Of a DNA stretch of 64,000 bases, positions 47,223-60,373 are shown piece after piece; the first letter of the stretch is position 1; the number at the start of each line of letters is the position of its first letter. Under the pieces are notes generated by a model. The model searched no databases and was not told the origin of the DNA. It saw only the letters and a list, made by a program, of their open reading frames with translations. The stretch spans positions 5,122,253-5,186,252 of the forward strand of contig CM031628.1 of the NCBI GenBank assembly GCA_018398815.1, read 5' to 3'. This DNA is from Conus ventricosus (lineage: Eukaryota; Mollusca; Gastropoda; Neogastropoda; Conidae). The position numbers and the translations under genes were made by a program.

Positions 47223-47324
47223 GTTTTGTCTTGTGACTCGTTTGTCCACGTTCTCTGGGGTTCGCTAACATTTGTTTAAGATAAGACTTTAATGTTTTTC
47301 AATGGCGTGTGTGGCCTCCCTCAC

Positions 47325-47538
47325 CTCATGGGCCCCAGCTTGCGGTGCTCTTTCTTCAGGAAACGTGTCAGGCCGCATCCTCTTCCGGTCGCGTTTGTCG
47401 CCGCACAACAGCGTGTTCTTGACGCCGAAGAAGAAGAGCTGCAGCCACAGCCAGGCCACCACCAAGTTCACCGCCGCCACCGGTGCTCCGAAGGCCATCC
47501 ACGACACGTAGGACACGTGGCCCTCACCTTTGGACAGT
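47325..47538 (-). CDS. SLC13-family anion transporter, downstream exon
   Basis: Minus strand. The acceptor cttttgtgtccag ends at 47539 and the donor GTGAGG begins at 47324. The exon codes for LSKGEGHVSYVSWMAFGAP, a membrane segment (VAAVNLVVAWLWLQLFFFG), then a basic cytoplasmic stretch and, after a one-base shift near 47355, KKEHRKLGPM. This matches the WLWLQ helix and the following KLGPM motif of SLC13 (sodium-dependent sulfate/dicarboxylate/citrate) transporters. The phase (one base completing a Ser codon) fits the exon at 51034-51354. Later exons were not found and may fall in the N gap or be unrecognised. Confidence 0.8.
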
Positions 47539-47639
47539 CTGGACACAAAAGCAGTAGGTGACAACATCTGCTGAGGTGAGCATTCAGAAACAACAGGTTG
47601 AAGGATGTGATACCTGCAGCTCGTTGTCCAAGTGCCCAT

Positions 47640-48444
47640 CAAGAGCGCTGTGAAGGCGAGTGACGTTAGTGTAGCCTATAAAAGCAAGAATAAAGAGATA
47701 TGGAAGACAGGAAAGAGAAAAAATATAAAGAAAAGGAGGGGTGGGGAGAATCGAGAAATTAAACGTATAACAGCATTAATAATTGTAATGTGTTTTTTTT
47801 TAATAAAATGGAAGGCCGAAATGACATCCAAAACACTGACTGGGCGAATAAGCCCCAGACAAAATGGCACTGGGACAAAATGCATGGCAAAGGACAACCT
47901 GAAACAGAGCGAATCAAGATGTCCTGCTCAGTAACCCCGCAGGTGCTTCGTTGGTGAGGATGCTTCTTCTTCCTAAAATACTGGTTCACTCAAAAACGAG
48001 TAGGTCACCAGCGCATCACTTCGTCGTCTCGACCACAGTCTGAACCTCGGGCTGTTGTCTCCTTGAGACAGCGTGCTGCCACAGTACAGCGCCACTCGGT
48101 TGTTGTTGTTTTTGTTTTTCTTTTGTTCTTTTTAATTGTCTACCTGGGTATATTTTTGTTCTGAGCTATAAAAGCGGATTCTCCCACAGAGTTTCCTCCC
48201 TTGTTGCTGTGGGTTATTTCATTCTGGCACACGGGACCTCGGTCAATCGTCTCCTCCGAAGGACTAACAACCAGACGCCAGTGAAAGTCTTGCGGAAGAG
48301 CGCAAGAGCGAGGGATGTGGATATTCACATCATTAAAAACGCTTTCATCATGGTCATAACTGCATTCCATGTCTGCTACACTTTGGAACATTTCATTTGC
48401 ATTTCCGAAGCTGTTATTTGCCGAACTTTCTTCTTAATCTTTCC

Positions 48445-48481
<37 letters not shown>

Positions 48482-48498
48482 AGTGTGTGTGTGTGTGT

Positions 48499-48552
<54 letters not shown>

Positions 48553-49069
48553 CGCGCGCGCGCGCGCGTAAGTATAAATGTATATATCCCTTTTGTCACA
48601 TGCAAACAGAATGAAAGTGTCAGTACCCTAAACATCAGTACAGAAGTAAACCCAGGACGCCGTATGTCAAACACCAAAATATTAATCGTTGCATGCAAAT
48701 GTCCGTCAGTCAACAGAACCACTCGGATTGCATGGTGAGTGAGTGTCAGTGGAACAGAAAGAGAAAAGAAAAAGAATGTGAAGGGAAAATAAGAGGATGG
48801 AAGCCCCACTTGAAAAAAAAAAGAGAAAAAAAGGAAAAAGAAAAACAAACAAAAGTGGTGCAACAGGAGGAGGTTGAAGAAAACAAAGAAAGGAAGAAAA
48901 GAGGAAGAGAAAAACGAGCCTCATGAAAGATTAAAACCATGCACCCCGGAATTTTTTTTTTTTTTTTTTTTGTGCTTTCAAGCGAGTCTTTATCCACTGG
49001 GCTAGATTTCCACACCCACCACCCTCTCCTCTGCCCCCCGCCCAAATTTTTTGGCCCATTATTCCCCTG

Positions 49070-49103
<34 letters not shown>

Positions 49104-49256
49104 CAGAGTACCGTAGCCCCTAGGAAGCACAGCTAAACCAATCTCAGTGTTACCATAGCTCAGCCGACCACGCTGGGCCCTTTCACAACCGCTGTCACCG
49201 TATACAAAAGAGAAAAAAAGAAAAAAGAAAAACACTCTTTATCACACACACACACA

Positions 49257-49288
<32 letters not shown>

Positions 49289-49860
49289 CACACACACGCG
49301 CGCACACACACAAGCAAGCGCGCGAAATGATTTCCATCAAATCACAGTATACCCGCTGATGACATGGTGACATCATTTAAGTCGGGTGAAACTGTTCTGA
49401 GAGTGCCGGGTACACTGTTTCATGCATCACACCCAAAGTAAACAAACAAACAAACAAACGAGTAAATAAGGTGTTTGAAAGATTGATGAATATTAAGGTG
49501 TTTGGTAGATTGATGAACACAAAAATGGAAACGACAGAAAAACGCCACCCACAGGCCAACAGTCACGGCGGTATGACAGCTGGTGCCACACTCCGGACAT
49601 TGTGTGGGCTTACAGCACAACCACCTGTAGGTTACCGACTTTACAACAAAACCCTGGCGCGGTTGAACCAAAATTCTAGCAGGAGAATCAAAGTGTAACT
49701 ATTTACCAGATGAAAGACAGATGGCGTGAACTGAAGAACAAGGTTGTAAAAACAGTGAACGACAGTTCAAGGAGTTTTTGGAAATTCAATGGGTAGGTTG
49801 AAAAGACCGACAGCCAAGAAGGCAAAGACTGGCACCGAGTTTCTGCAGATGCAGTTGACA
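47640..49860. other. SLC13 intron region with microsatellites
   Basis: (GT)n at 48449-48567, T-runs and C-runs at 48952-48972 and 49072-49098, (CA/CACG)n at 49242-49312. A degraded minus-strand retroposon tail may lie at about 49155-49195. No exon seen. Confidence 0.55.
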
Positions 49861-49868
49861 CGGCTACA

Positions 49869-50222
49869 GGCCGCAATGCCACGGGGCTATAATGCCACGG
49901 GCCGCAATGCCACGGGCCGCAATACCACGGGCCGCAATGCCACAGATCCTATATGCTACATCAGAGCTACGGCTTTGGGTCTCAGTGTTTCTTGATCTAT
50001 ATCTAAACAACATCGCTCTTTCTCTTCTATATAAACACATTGTTTTAACATGAGCTTGTCATACAGAAGGCCCGTGGCATTGCGCCCCGTGGCATTGTGG
50101 CCCCGTGCATTTCGGCCCCGAGCGTCATGCAGCAGGCATGTGGCATTGCGGCCCTTTGTGTGTATTAGCAGGTCATGGCATTGCGGCCCCGTGGCTTTGC
50201 GGCCCTGTGGCATTGCGGGCTG
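49869..50222. repeat. Minisatellite GGCCGCAATGCCACG in inverted halves
   Basis: About five plus-oriented copies of GGCCGCAATGCCACG (49869-49943) face about eight minus-oriented copies (CGTGGCATTGCGGCC, 50068-50218) across 120 bp of unrelated DNA. Copies vary by a few bases. Confidence 0.8.
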
Positions 50223-50239
50223 CCCCCGTTGAACACTGA

Positions 50240-51030
50240 GTGAGCACGAAGCATCTCAAAACTTGCCATTATTATCATGATTATCATTATTTCTACCATT
50301 GTTATCATCATCATCATCATCATCATCGTTATTATTCTTGTGATTACCCGCTACTCTGTGTGCATATCTTAGTTCAGTATTCATTCTCTTATGCCGTGTG
50401 CTTACTACCATCAACATGGCGGCCATTTGTGTTTGTTTCTACTGTTATGATCAACGATGTATGACAGTGGGTTTTTGTTGTTGTTGCTTTTTTGCAATTA
50501 CCTTGCATAACTTCTTCCTCGTGTTCTTTAAACCCCCCCCCCCCCCCCCTCCCCCTCTCAACCCTCCAGCCACATTTCCTTCTTCCCTGCATCCGTCCCT
50601 GCTGGTCTCTCTCGTTTCCTCCTTCCATTTCCGCCATGTGTCAAGATGATGATGATGATGACGATGACAATTTAGGGAGGAGAGGGGGAGTAACGTTCTG
50701 TTTCTAATGTGTATGTATGCTTTGTTGTTCTTGTTGTTTTCTATGTTGGAAAAAAAAAAGGTTAACCGATGCGTTAAACTTGTATCACAATCATTTTCAT
50801 TAGCTTACTCTCTTCATCTCCATTTAATATCATTCCCGTAGCACTGTGACTCGTGAAAGCTAGTTGTAGCCAGAAGTTTATTTTTTTTTAAAAGAGATAA
50901 CCTTCCCTGGATGAGAGATGGGGTGGGATAGTGAGGGCGGAGCAGGGGTGGATGCGCAGGGCGGAGAGAAGGAGCGGTGAGGGCGGGGGAGGAGGGGGGG
51001 GGGGCGACCGACAGAAGGCCCAGTTCTACT
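50240..51030. other. Intron DNA, simple repeats
   Basis: (ATC)n near 50300-50330, C-run at 50532-50550, (GATGAT)n near 50645-50670. No exon recognised. Confidence 0.5.
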
Positions 51031-51033
51031 CAC

Positions 51034-51354
51034 GATTCCACGTAGTTCTTGAAGACGATGTTGGGCCCCGTCCCCGTGAGAGTGCCCACCCCACCGATGT
51101 TGGCCGAGTAGCACACACAGAGACACAGCGCTTTCACCAGATCGGCGGAGCGTTTGTCCAGGTTTGCAACGTCTATGGTGATTTCCCCGTCATCGTCGTC
51201 GTCGTCTTCGTCGTCGACGTTGGCGTTCTCTTTTGGGGGCGGCGTGCTGTTGGGGTCGGGTGTCTGTGGGGTGTCGGAGTCCTTTTTGTCGTGGTCGTGG
51301 TCGTCCTTGGTGGGGTGCGGGCCGTTCACTTCGTTGGAGATCACCAGAACTTCC
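51034..51354 (-). CDS. SLC13-family anion transporter, exon with the GTGPN motif
   Basis: Minus strand, 321 nt. The acceptor catcttcctcag ends at 51355 and the GTGAGT donor starts at 51033 (phase 2). It begins EVLVISNEVNGPHP, then a hydrophilic loop rich in Asp (DDEDDDDDDGE). It then reads ADLVKALCLCVCYSANIGG followed by VGTLTGTGPNIVF, the Na+/substrate-binding region conserved across SLC13. These are plasma-membrane carriers coupling Na+ to dicarboxylate, citrate or sulfate uptake; which substrate cannot be told here. The loop looks longer and more acidic than I expect for vertebrate members. Confidence 0.9.
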
Positions 51355-51419
51355 CTGAGGAAGATGTGCGATTGTTTGTGGATGAGCCGGAGCAGAAAAC
51401 AAGGACAAGAGAGAGCGCG

Positions 51420-51640
51420 GGAACACGTTTGTGTGTGTGTGGTTGGGGGGTGGGGGGGAAGGGGGGGGTGGGGAGGGGTATTGGGGGGTGCACGCGCGAG
51501 TGAGTGTATCCGTGTGAGTGTTTTTTGTATGTGTTCGCGCCAGTGCGTCTATGCACACATGCGTGCGCGAGCGTGGTCATGTGTGCGTGCACTTGCGCAC
51601 CGACCCGCGCAGGCGAACCTTTCCAGGCAAACCGCTAAAT

Positions 51641-51695
<55 letters not shown>

Positions 51696-51961
51696 CGTGT
51701 GTATAAGCGTGCGTTCGAGCATGCGTGTATACGTGGTTGTGTAGGCTGTATGTGTGTGTGTATGTGTTCAAGACGAGACAGACAGATAAACAGACAGACA
51801 CAGAGAGAGGGGGAAAGTGAATTAAATAATCTATAATCACCGCAAAATTACAAGTGCAGCAACTCCGTATACGCACGCACGAACGCACACACGCACGCAC
51901 GAACGCACACACGCACGCACGCGCCCGCACACACACGAACGCACAAGGAATGCGCGCGTGT

Positions 51962-51995
<34 letters not shown>

Positions 51996-52040
51996 GCACG
52001 CACGCACACACACACACACACACACACACAAGCAAGCACC
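51420..52040. repeat. G-rich and (GT)n/(CA)n microsatellites
   Basis: G-rich 51440-51490, (TG)n 51641-51690, (CACG/CA)n 51868-52032. All lie in the intron upstream of the GTGPN exon. Confidence 0.85.
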
Positions 52041-52740
52041 CACGCAGATTCATGCATCCATCGTCATCGACTATTCATTGTCAGACTTCATCAGTTGGGC
52101 GCCTTTTCCTCTTTCTTTCTTGTGTTTAAATTCAGCGGTGAAAACAAAGCAATAATGTCACTCAATGTAAATAATTGACATGAGACCTTTTTTTCCAATG
52201 TATTCGAAAAACGTTTTTGGTTTTTTTGTGTTTTTTTTTGCGCCACATTCCCTTTTGAATGATGTGTTTGTGCCAATAATCATATTAACAATTCTGATTT
52301 GAAACAATTATCAAACAATTATCACTGCAATATAATTTTTTTCCATCTTGTGACAAAAATGTCACGTTCCAGCTTACACCCTGTGTTACTTTGTTTCCCA
52401 TTTGTGATGACATTTTCAAGCTACACATTTTTTTGGTAAAAGAATATTGTAGTACATTTTGGTTTCTCTAAACACAGAACCGAGCGTTTAAAGTGATTTC
52501 CTTAAAGGTGATGATCTGACATCTCCAAGGGTTGATGTTCCTGTTTCGGTAAACTTGTTAACTGAACTGATAACTGTTATCACTTTTTGATTTTCATATA
52601 AAGATTTTTATCATCATCAACAAAATATCAGCCATACAAGTGTTCGGTTTTATGCAGTAGATTGAAATATACACTGCCTCCCCGTTTTAAACCTTTTCAA
52701 AAATGCAGTGATCTTGTCATTCAAAACTATGAGCTACATG
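52041..52740. other. AT-rich DNA, no gene seen
   Basis: Nothing recognised. Confidence 0.5.
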
Positions 52741-52741
52741 C

Positions 52742-53340
52742 TTTCGCTTGTGGGTGAGTTTTAACGTCCTATTGACCCGAGTCCCTTAAGGACATGGTGC
52801 AACTGTTGTCGCAGGCACTGCGGGCGAGCTGCGTGTGGGGGCCGTCGTATTTCTCTTTCCGATGCTCTTGTTCCTCTCGAGCTTCGTTCAATTTCGGCTG
52901 TTGGTCGGCCGACGATGGGCGTCGGTGTATTTCGCCTCTTTTCCACAAACTAAAGGCTGTCTTCAGCACCACCAATGGCCTTCTTCGTGCTCGGGTGGCG
53001 ATGGTCCTGTGCCGCGTGAGGCCGTCTCGAGAAGGAGCAGGGCTAAAGTCGCTGGAGCGCTGCACGAGTCCCTAAAATTCGGCAGGTACACGCAGACTGC
53101 GGCCAAGAGGGGAATTTTTCAGCCCAAGCCCATAAGGAGTGCACCCATGTCTGCAGGGCTCAGAACAACGGTATCCAAGGCCACGGTAATCGTAGTCAGC
53201 CAGCGCTCCATCGCCGATCGCCCCACATCTCCAGGAGCCTCCCCCGGGGACACAAGCTAGACCCTCTGTCACCCATAAGGCTGGAAGGATCGTTATGCCG
53301 CCCGACACTGACCTCTCACATCAGTGTCCTTCAAAGGAAG
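52742..53340 (-). repeat. Probable retroposon, minus orientation, GACGTTAAAACTCAC tail
   Basis: A GC-rich block bounded on its minus-strand 3' side by ACTCGGGTCAATAGGACGTT then AAAACTCACCC, a tail type frequent on molluscan retroposons. Open frames on both strands lack any protein motif I know. Confidence 0.45.
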
Positions 53341-53792
53341 CTGCCACCCTCTCCCTTTCCGTCTGCTAAAGCCACACTCGCAGCGAACTGATTGCTGCAT
53401 GCTAATTTCTTCCCTCTTAGACGCTCTTTCCGTCTCTACCCCTCCCTCCCTTCATCCCCACCCTTAACCCACCCCTCATCCCACTACCGACACCACCACC
53501 CTTCCCCAGCTACCCTAGATATTAACGACCGAATTCTCTATACGCAAGAGTAACATGTGACCAGCGGCTGTCCTAATTATCAGACTGGAAAACAAGTTCC
53601 GTGTGATGTGTTAAACTTCCGTGTTTTCGGGTTCACTACTCATGTCACGGATTTCCGTTTATGAGTTAAGCTTCTGATTTTACATACTCAGCCACGTTTT
53701 AAGCCCTGAATAAGGGTTTTTTTTGTTTTATTTTGCTTTTAAACCATTAACTGATCTTAGTCATCTTGACAGTATACTGTCAAACTGTGCGC

Positions 53793-53794
<2 letters not shown>

Positions 53795-53837
<43 letters not shown>

Positions 53838-54160
53838 GAAGGGGGGGGGGGGGGGGTTGTTGTTTTTTTGGCTGGGCTTTTTTTCCCCAGCTTATCCGGT
53901 CCAATATTTCGTCATCCAACACAAATCTGAAATGCTGTTTTCACAGATCGTCAAAACCGTCGGCATTGCCTGGTTCTTTGGGCTTCAACGGCGCCAGCAT
54001 CGAAGCACGTGGTTGCGCGCCCTCTGGAAGGCGACACTCCGCCACGCCGGTGATGCGACGAAGCAGGTGAAATCAGTGTCAGAGAAGCGCTAAGCAGGCA
54101 GGTACCTTCCTGCGGGTTCTGGATCAGAAAACCGGGACTTACAGTCGAGCACAATCGAAG
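53795..54160 (-). repeat. Poly(T)/G run and fragment of the tRNA-headed retroposon family
   Basis: T-run of about 40 then G-run (53796-53857). From about 53985 the sequence CGCGCCCTCTGGAAGGCGAC and following GCGACGAAGC resemble the middle of the ~870-bp retroposon but are diverged. Confidence 0.4.
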
Positions 54161-55400
54161 TGACTTGGGGGCAGTGTGGTAACTCTGCTGTGGACTGTCA
54201 CCGTCCCTGGAGCAGGCTGACCATCCCCAAGCAGGCGGGTCCCCGGGGCGGATTGGGATGCTCCCGGATATGAGGGTCAGCTATGATAAATAAAAGTCAG
54301 GCTTGGCTGGTCGAATGAGCAGTCCCGACCAAATCGCGTTGCTCCTAGAAGAATGGGGCGGGGTAACAGTGGCACTGTCACCTCCACTGACATACCCTAT
54401 ACGTCCTATAACAGAGCATCATGCGATCAAAAGCCGCGCTATAAAACTCTTATCCCTGGGGAAGGACACCCAAGTGAACAAATCACCATTCCCCTGTGCT
54501 CACATGGTAGGTCTTTTAGTCTTGAGCTAACGGAGAAGCGCCCCCCCCCCCCCCCCCCCCCCCCCCACACACACCACAGAAAATTAATCCGACCTGTCGA
54601 AGACGGAATATATGTCAGCTATAGCGCAGGTTTCGGAATAAGTCAGGACACATACGCATTAACGATTCTAGTTCCCCCGCCGTCTGCCGTTACTAAGGCT
54701 GCTACAGGGTGCATTTGGGTGTGGTTGTGTATCTGGGGCCCGAATGAAAGGTGTTGAACAACTGTTACTGAGAGGTCACGAAAAATGAGAAAAACAAAAG
54801 AAAAAAGGTACATGAAAAAAAGAAAAAAGAAAGAAAAAAACGAAAAAAAAAGAAGGCTTCCAAATGGATATAGCAACGGCCAGTTGTTTTGTTTACTCTG
54901 TTTGATGAATTCATTTGCTTGTTTCAGTAATTTTGTTTTTATTATTTAACTTTTTTCCGGTATTTATCCTTTGTGGTTATTACTATGTCTATATTTGTCT
55001 TGGATTAGACAAAGAAACGCATATAATGCTCACTAATGGATAATGGCGATGAATATGATTATGAATCATTATGATGATGATCATGATGATTATGTTTTGT
55101 TGTTCTATATTGCCGGATGCGTTTTGTAATCCTTATTTGTAATGTGTGACTCTATTTTGAAGTAAAACATGATTCATTAAGGAAAGAAAAAAAAAAGATT
55201 TTTTTTCAGTGAGCCATTCATCAACTCTGCTGATAGATTAAGCAAGAAGCACCGACCACGACTGAATGATCTTACAGAGAATTTTCTTCTTTTTTTTTTC
55301 CTGTTCAATTTCCGTGCCACCCTCATCGGCGTTATAATCCACACTACTCAATTACGGCTTCTCGTGCACAAGCCACAACCAGAAGAGACATGTCGCAGCC
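54161..55400. other. Unannotated DNA
   Basis: C-run at 54540-54566; A-rich block 54780-54850. No gene recognised. Confidence 0.5.
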
Positions 55401-55490
55401 CCAACACCTGCAGTCGACAGGGAGCAGTCAGGATCAGGTCGTCAGGAGGACACCCGCCACGGAGCACACGCTAGAGAAACCATTAATGTC
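55400..55490 (-). repeat. Short diverged fragment of the tRNA-headed retroposon
   Basis: GTCGACAGGGAGCAGTCAGG then ATCAGGTCGTCAGGAGGACA aligns with the CACAGGGAGCAGTCAATGTC part of the copy at 36.8 kb. Confidence 0.4.
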
Positions 55491-55597
55491 ATGACAGGAA
55501 TTGTTAGCCTGCTCTTGTATTCCCCCCACTACTGGTTTTTTTTTTTTAAAGAAGATAAATATTGACAGACAGATCGACAGATACTGGGATAGCAATA

Positions 55598-55686
55598 CAC
55601 GCGCGCGCGCGTGCGCATGTGTGTGTGTGTGTGTGCGCGCGCGTGTTTGTGTATGTGCGTGCACGCGTGCGTGAGTGCGCGCGCGC

Positions 55687-55717
<31 letters not shown>

Positions 55718-55760
55718 TGTGTGTGTGTCTGTAATCTTGATATACTCATACAAGCATACA

Positions 55761-55799
<39 letters not shown>

Positions 55800-56166
55800 C
55801 CCCTCTCTCTCTCTCTCTCTCTTCGGCAACCGCGCAGACCTACCTTCTATTTCCAGGTCCAGTTCTTTTTCCAGGTAGCCACGTCCCCCTCATGGTCCTC
55901 GCGCCCTACTGGCCACGTGAACACCGTTTCCTCTGCCAACACCACAGTAAACCAACCATTGCCGTTGTGGACTTCTATAGCATCGCATCTATTACAGATG
56001 TGAAAAAATAAAGGATATCACTAGGTCTAAAAGTAAAAATGAACGTCCCCATCAGAAAGAGCAAAAAGACAAAATAACATAAAATAGAATTCAAACAAAA
56101 ATTGCAATTATACGGTACATCAGAACAGAAAGTTACGAGGTTTTAAGTGATTTAATTCTGGCCTTT

Positions 56167-56227
<61 letters not shown>

Positions 56228-56440
56228 GTCGGTCTTGTTGTTGTTGTTGTTGTTTGGGGAGCTTTTCCTTTGAAGTTGAAATGCACCTGAGGTCTGTGAT
56301 TGCAAAACGAGGTCTGGTTACAGTACTTACACACCGGGGGTCACAGGACCCCCCCCCCCCCCCCCAAAAAAAAAAAAAAAGTAATAATAATAATAATAAT
56401 AATAAAATAAAATAAAATAAATAAAAATCCAAGGTCGTGA
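55598..56440. repeat. (GT)n, (CT)n, C-run and (ATA)n microsatellites
   Basis: (GCGT/GT)n 55598-55730, (CT)n 55764-55822, (CT)n 56168-56227, C-run then A-run 56350-56378, (ATA)n to 56425. A possible short coding-like stretch at 55850-56000 has no recognisable motif. Confidence 0.85.
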
Positions 56441-58020
56441 GAGATTACAACAGACAAAAGGTGACAAACAGATCGACTTACCATGGCCATCGCATCCCCC
56501 TAACCTGCCATCACATCGCTTCGAACTTTCCGTGTGAGATTAATGTGTGCTCGAACGTCGTTAGTCGCATGAAACCGGTAAATACTGCAAAAGTGAAAAA
56601 ACTAGAGCAAGGTTCATTAACAAGATCTAAAATTGGCCCCGTCTTTTTTAATTGCACGCTGCCGATGTGAAGGCACATTTGGAAGTAACTTCCTACTTCT
56701 TTGCACTGCACAAAATTCGCCTGAGCACAGCAGCTTGCAGAAACCGTTTTCAACTAGGCTACGTCACGCTGCCTTCGTTTCTCTTCCTTCATTCATATGT
56801 GATGATTCCCTGTCAGGCCTTCCCTGGCGAACAAACGACACTTTTGGTTACATGAGCTGAAGGTCGGCGAGGAAGTGGTATCAACGCGATATTGCCACGT
56901 CCCTACACCTATTGGAAGAAAACGAGAACGTCACACTGGTGCAATAAAGTTCCCCAAGCAGACATAGATCAAAGCAATGAAGAGCATACGCAGCTGTGTA
57001 TCTTTTTAACCTAACTTGGCAGTTGACTTCAACGTGGTGGCAGCCCAATATGGCCTTCTGCGGTCGGCTAGGCTATAACTGTATAAGCCTACAACATCAT
57101 CCTATCTGTAGTTGGATCTAAAGCCGACAACCCAATTGGTCAATGCAACTGTTCTGTTGTCACAGTGACAAACCCATGCACTGACCCTCACTTCACTTCG
57201 TCCAGTTAGATCTGCAGCTCGCAAGAAACTGAGCGTTGCTCATACAATTAACTACCAAACCATGTTCCAAGGGTAAAAAGAAACGACAAGCCTTTCTCTT
57301 CCGTAAGATTTGAATCCACACACGATTCAAACTTCTATTTCTTCACACATCTGCCCTACTCCATCATTTTCTTCTTGGGGTCGACGCAAACGACAATATG
57401 TTTGGCGTTATCTGTCTCCAAATAAAAGAGTGCTACTTAGTCAGGGGCTGCGCAACTCTGCCGTATCTATCGTTTGTCACATCAGTATCGTTTCACTGCG
57501 CTTTTTCGGCTACTGTTTGTTTTAAATGCCGACTGGCATCTTAGTATAAATGGTCAAATACTAGATCAGCGGTTTACGGTTGTTGTTGTCTTTTTGAACG
57601 TGCTTTTTTTTTAAATACATAAAACTACAATTGGATTTTGGCTATTGAAGATATTTCCAGTTTCGTATGTAACCGATCATAATTCAGAACTTTCAAATTT
57701 CAAGTATTGAATTGTTTCTTGTTGGAAAAAATAACTTTGTGAACCAGCAGGTCTGGCATTTATTGTAAGAGTTGATGGCAACACACACACTGACTGACTG
57801 AAACCATTTACTGTCAGATTAACATAGTGTTGTACTGACATCTTAAAAAGAAAAACCTTAATAAATTATTGAGATAACGAAAATAATACAAAATAACATC
57901 TGAAAGACATAAAAGTTATAAAGGAAAATTAACAGGAAACATTTAACATTTGTAAGTAACATAATAAATATAAAAAAATTGTAACAATAAAGCAAATTAC
58001 ATCTTAACTGTACTGAAAAT
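56441..58020. other. Unannotated DNA with one retroposon tail
   Basis: A diverged copy of the short tail (GGCCTTCTGCGGTCGGCTAG then GCTATAAC) lies at about 57046-57085. Otherwise nothing recognised. Confidence 0.5.
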
Positions 58021-58025
58021 CAAAT

Positions 58026-58620
<595 letters not shown>

Positions 58621-58799
58621 TCTCTCTCTGTCTAACGCGCACACAACCTATGCAAAAATTTCGTAAATGGAATAATGCGACCTAGTACACGTGAGAGTCG
58701 GACAGCTATGTCATGTAACAAATTCTTTGCTCTACGTGTACATCAGACCACTAAACCAAGAAACAAACATTTAAAAAAAAAAAAAAAAAAACCGTTAGA

Positions 58800-59640
58800 A
58801 AAATCTGCCAAGTGGATGAGACTTGATCAGATTTACAGCCAAATTGGCTAGACTCCACCCATTTTCTGGTTGGGACAAAAAACACTATGCAATGTAAAGG
58901 TAGATTTTTAGACAAAATTTTATCATGAAGACAATGAAAATACGCTTTTGTTAATGAACATTCAAGTAAAAAATGAGATACATTAAGGTTTTCACCACAG
59001 ACACACAAAGGAGATGGTTTTAAAAACCTGCCTAACCAGCCGTCCACCCGTATTCTGTGCAATAAATTTCGGTTCGGAATAGAACCTGGCGGATTTATAC
59101 AATGACTGCTGGGGCAGAAAAATCCCATCTGTTCTTCTGAATGGCAGCTTCAAGGTACTGTGTTCTTCTCGGTCCCAGAGTGCTTTTGTCAGAATACTGT
59201 TTATTTCAAGAACCGAATAAGGAATATCACATACAACTGTATTCGATTTGCACATTGAAGCCTCTTTTGCACAGGTATCTGCCAGTTCGTTCCCTCGAAG
59301 ATTGCAGTGACCGGTACCCATAATAATGTTATTTTAGAACCTCGCATCATTACCTGGTGAATTGAAAATAAAATTTCACTGACGAGATCAGGACGACTTG
59401 ATGTATTTTGAAGGTGTAAAGCCGTTAAAGCAGACTTGGAATCTGACAAAATCAGTATTCTTTCTGGTAGTACTTGCATATCAAGAATGAAATTAATAGC
59501 TTCATGAGAGCAAATAACTCAGCGGTGAAAATAGAACAACCTTTGGTAATATGAAAATCTTTTTCAATGTTAAGGAAGGTATCACGAAAGCAGCACCAAC
59601 CTCAGAAGTACACGAAACTGAACCATCAGTGAAAATATGC
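58800..59640 (-). pseudogene. LINE ORF2 C-terminus with RNase H domain
   Basis: Minus strand. ILSDSKSALTAL near 59450 (RNase H Asp), then VSEILFSIHQVMMRG, then after a frameshift GHCNLRGNELADTCAKEA near 59310-59270 (the H..G..GNE.AD RNase H signature). Downstream LFRRTDG and a Cys/His end (CVCGENLNVSHFLLECSL near 58990). Non-LTR clades with a C-terminal RNase H include I, Loa and relatives. The RT domain is missing and the frames are broken. Confidence 0.7.
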
Positions 59641-59699
59641 AGATAAATTCATATTCAGTGTAAATCAATTCTTTAACAAGAGAAGCAAGCAAAAGTGGA

Positions 59700-59769
59700 T
59701 TCTCATTTTAGTAATATTACCATAGGAATAGAAAAAATCTGCTTGCTTCATCAACGCACGCACGCACGC

Positions 59770-59812
<43 letters not shown>

Positions 59813-59985
59813 CAACGGTCCTTTCGCGCATGTGGCTAATAAAGGTAACAAAATGAAACCGCCGGTACGGACCAGAAACATTTCATAGTTTACTCATTTT
59901 GCGAAGCAAGCGCGAAATAAAAGATGGCGTCTTCTTTCGTAAAGCATAGGTTTACAGTTTACTACGGGCAAAAAAACATTCACCA
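59700..59985. repeat. (CA)n microsatellite and flanks
   Basis: (CACG/CA)n at 59757-59810; flanks unannotated. Confidence 0.8.
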
Positions 59986-60327
59986 ACTCAAAAGTTTTTA
60001 AAATTTTTTTGGGCACAAAACAAGCTTTTTCTGGGAAAAAGGGGGAAAAGGGGGCCGAAAGGCTTAAACTAAAAAGCAACTTTTATACCTTTTCGGCTGC
60101 AAGACATTATTCACCCAAAAAAAGGAGGGGGCCTCTCCCCGACCTTTCCCCACCCCCCCTCTTTTTCCGCTTTCCCCCATCCCCCCCCCCCCCCCCCCCC
60201 CCCCTCCCCAACGTGGGGCAACCAGACCCAACGTTTTTTTTTGCTTGCCAGCGGTGGCGCTAAGGAGAATGCAGACATCCGCCAGGGTTCAAATTGATGG
60301 ATTTCGCCTTTCCGATTTAACTCACGT

Positions 60328-60373
<46 letters not shown>

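Larger units (their letters stand above)
46896..47293. mobile_element. Inverted-repeat element with hammerhead-like cores
   Basis: TAAGACTTTAAT at 46896-46907 and 47282-47293 brackets a pair of ~150-bp inverted arms (about 46951-47097 and 47134-47281) around an (AC)n loop. Each arm carries CACCTGACGAAGACCTAAG followed by GGTTGAAACGCGTT. Similar CTGAYGA...GAAAC sequences are known from the terminal repeats of Penelope-like elements. The element sits in the SLC13 intron, about 30 bp from an exon end. Confidence 0.65.

Noticed and set aside
51154..51744. Plus-strand frame of 196 codons
   Set aside because: It is the antisense shadow of the SLC13 exon at 51034-51354 joined to a microsatellite.
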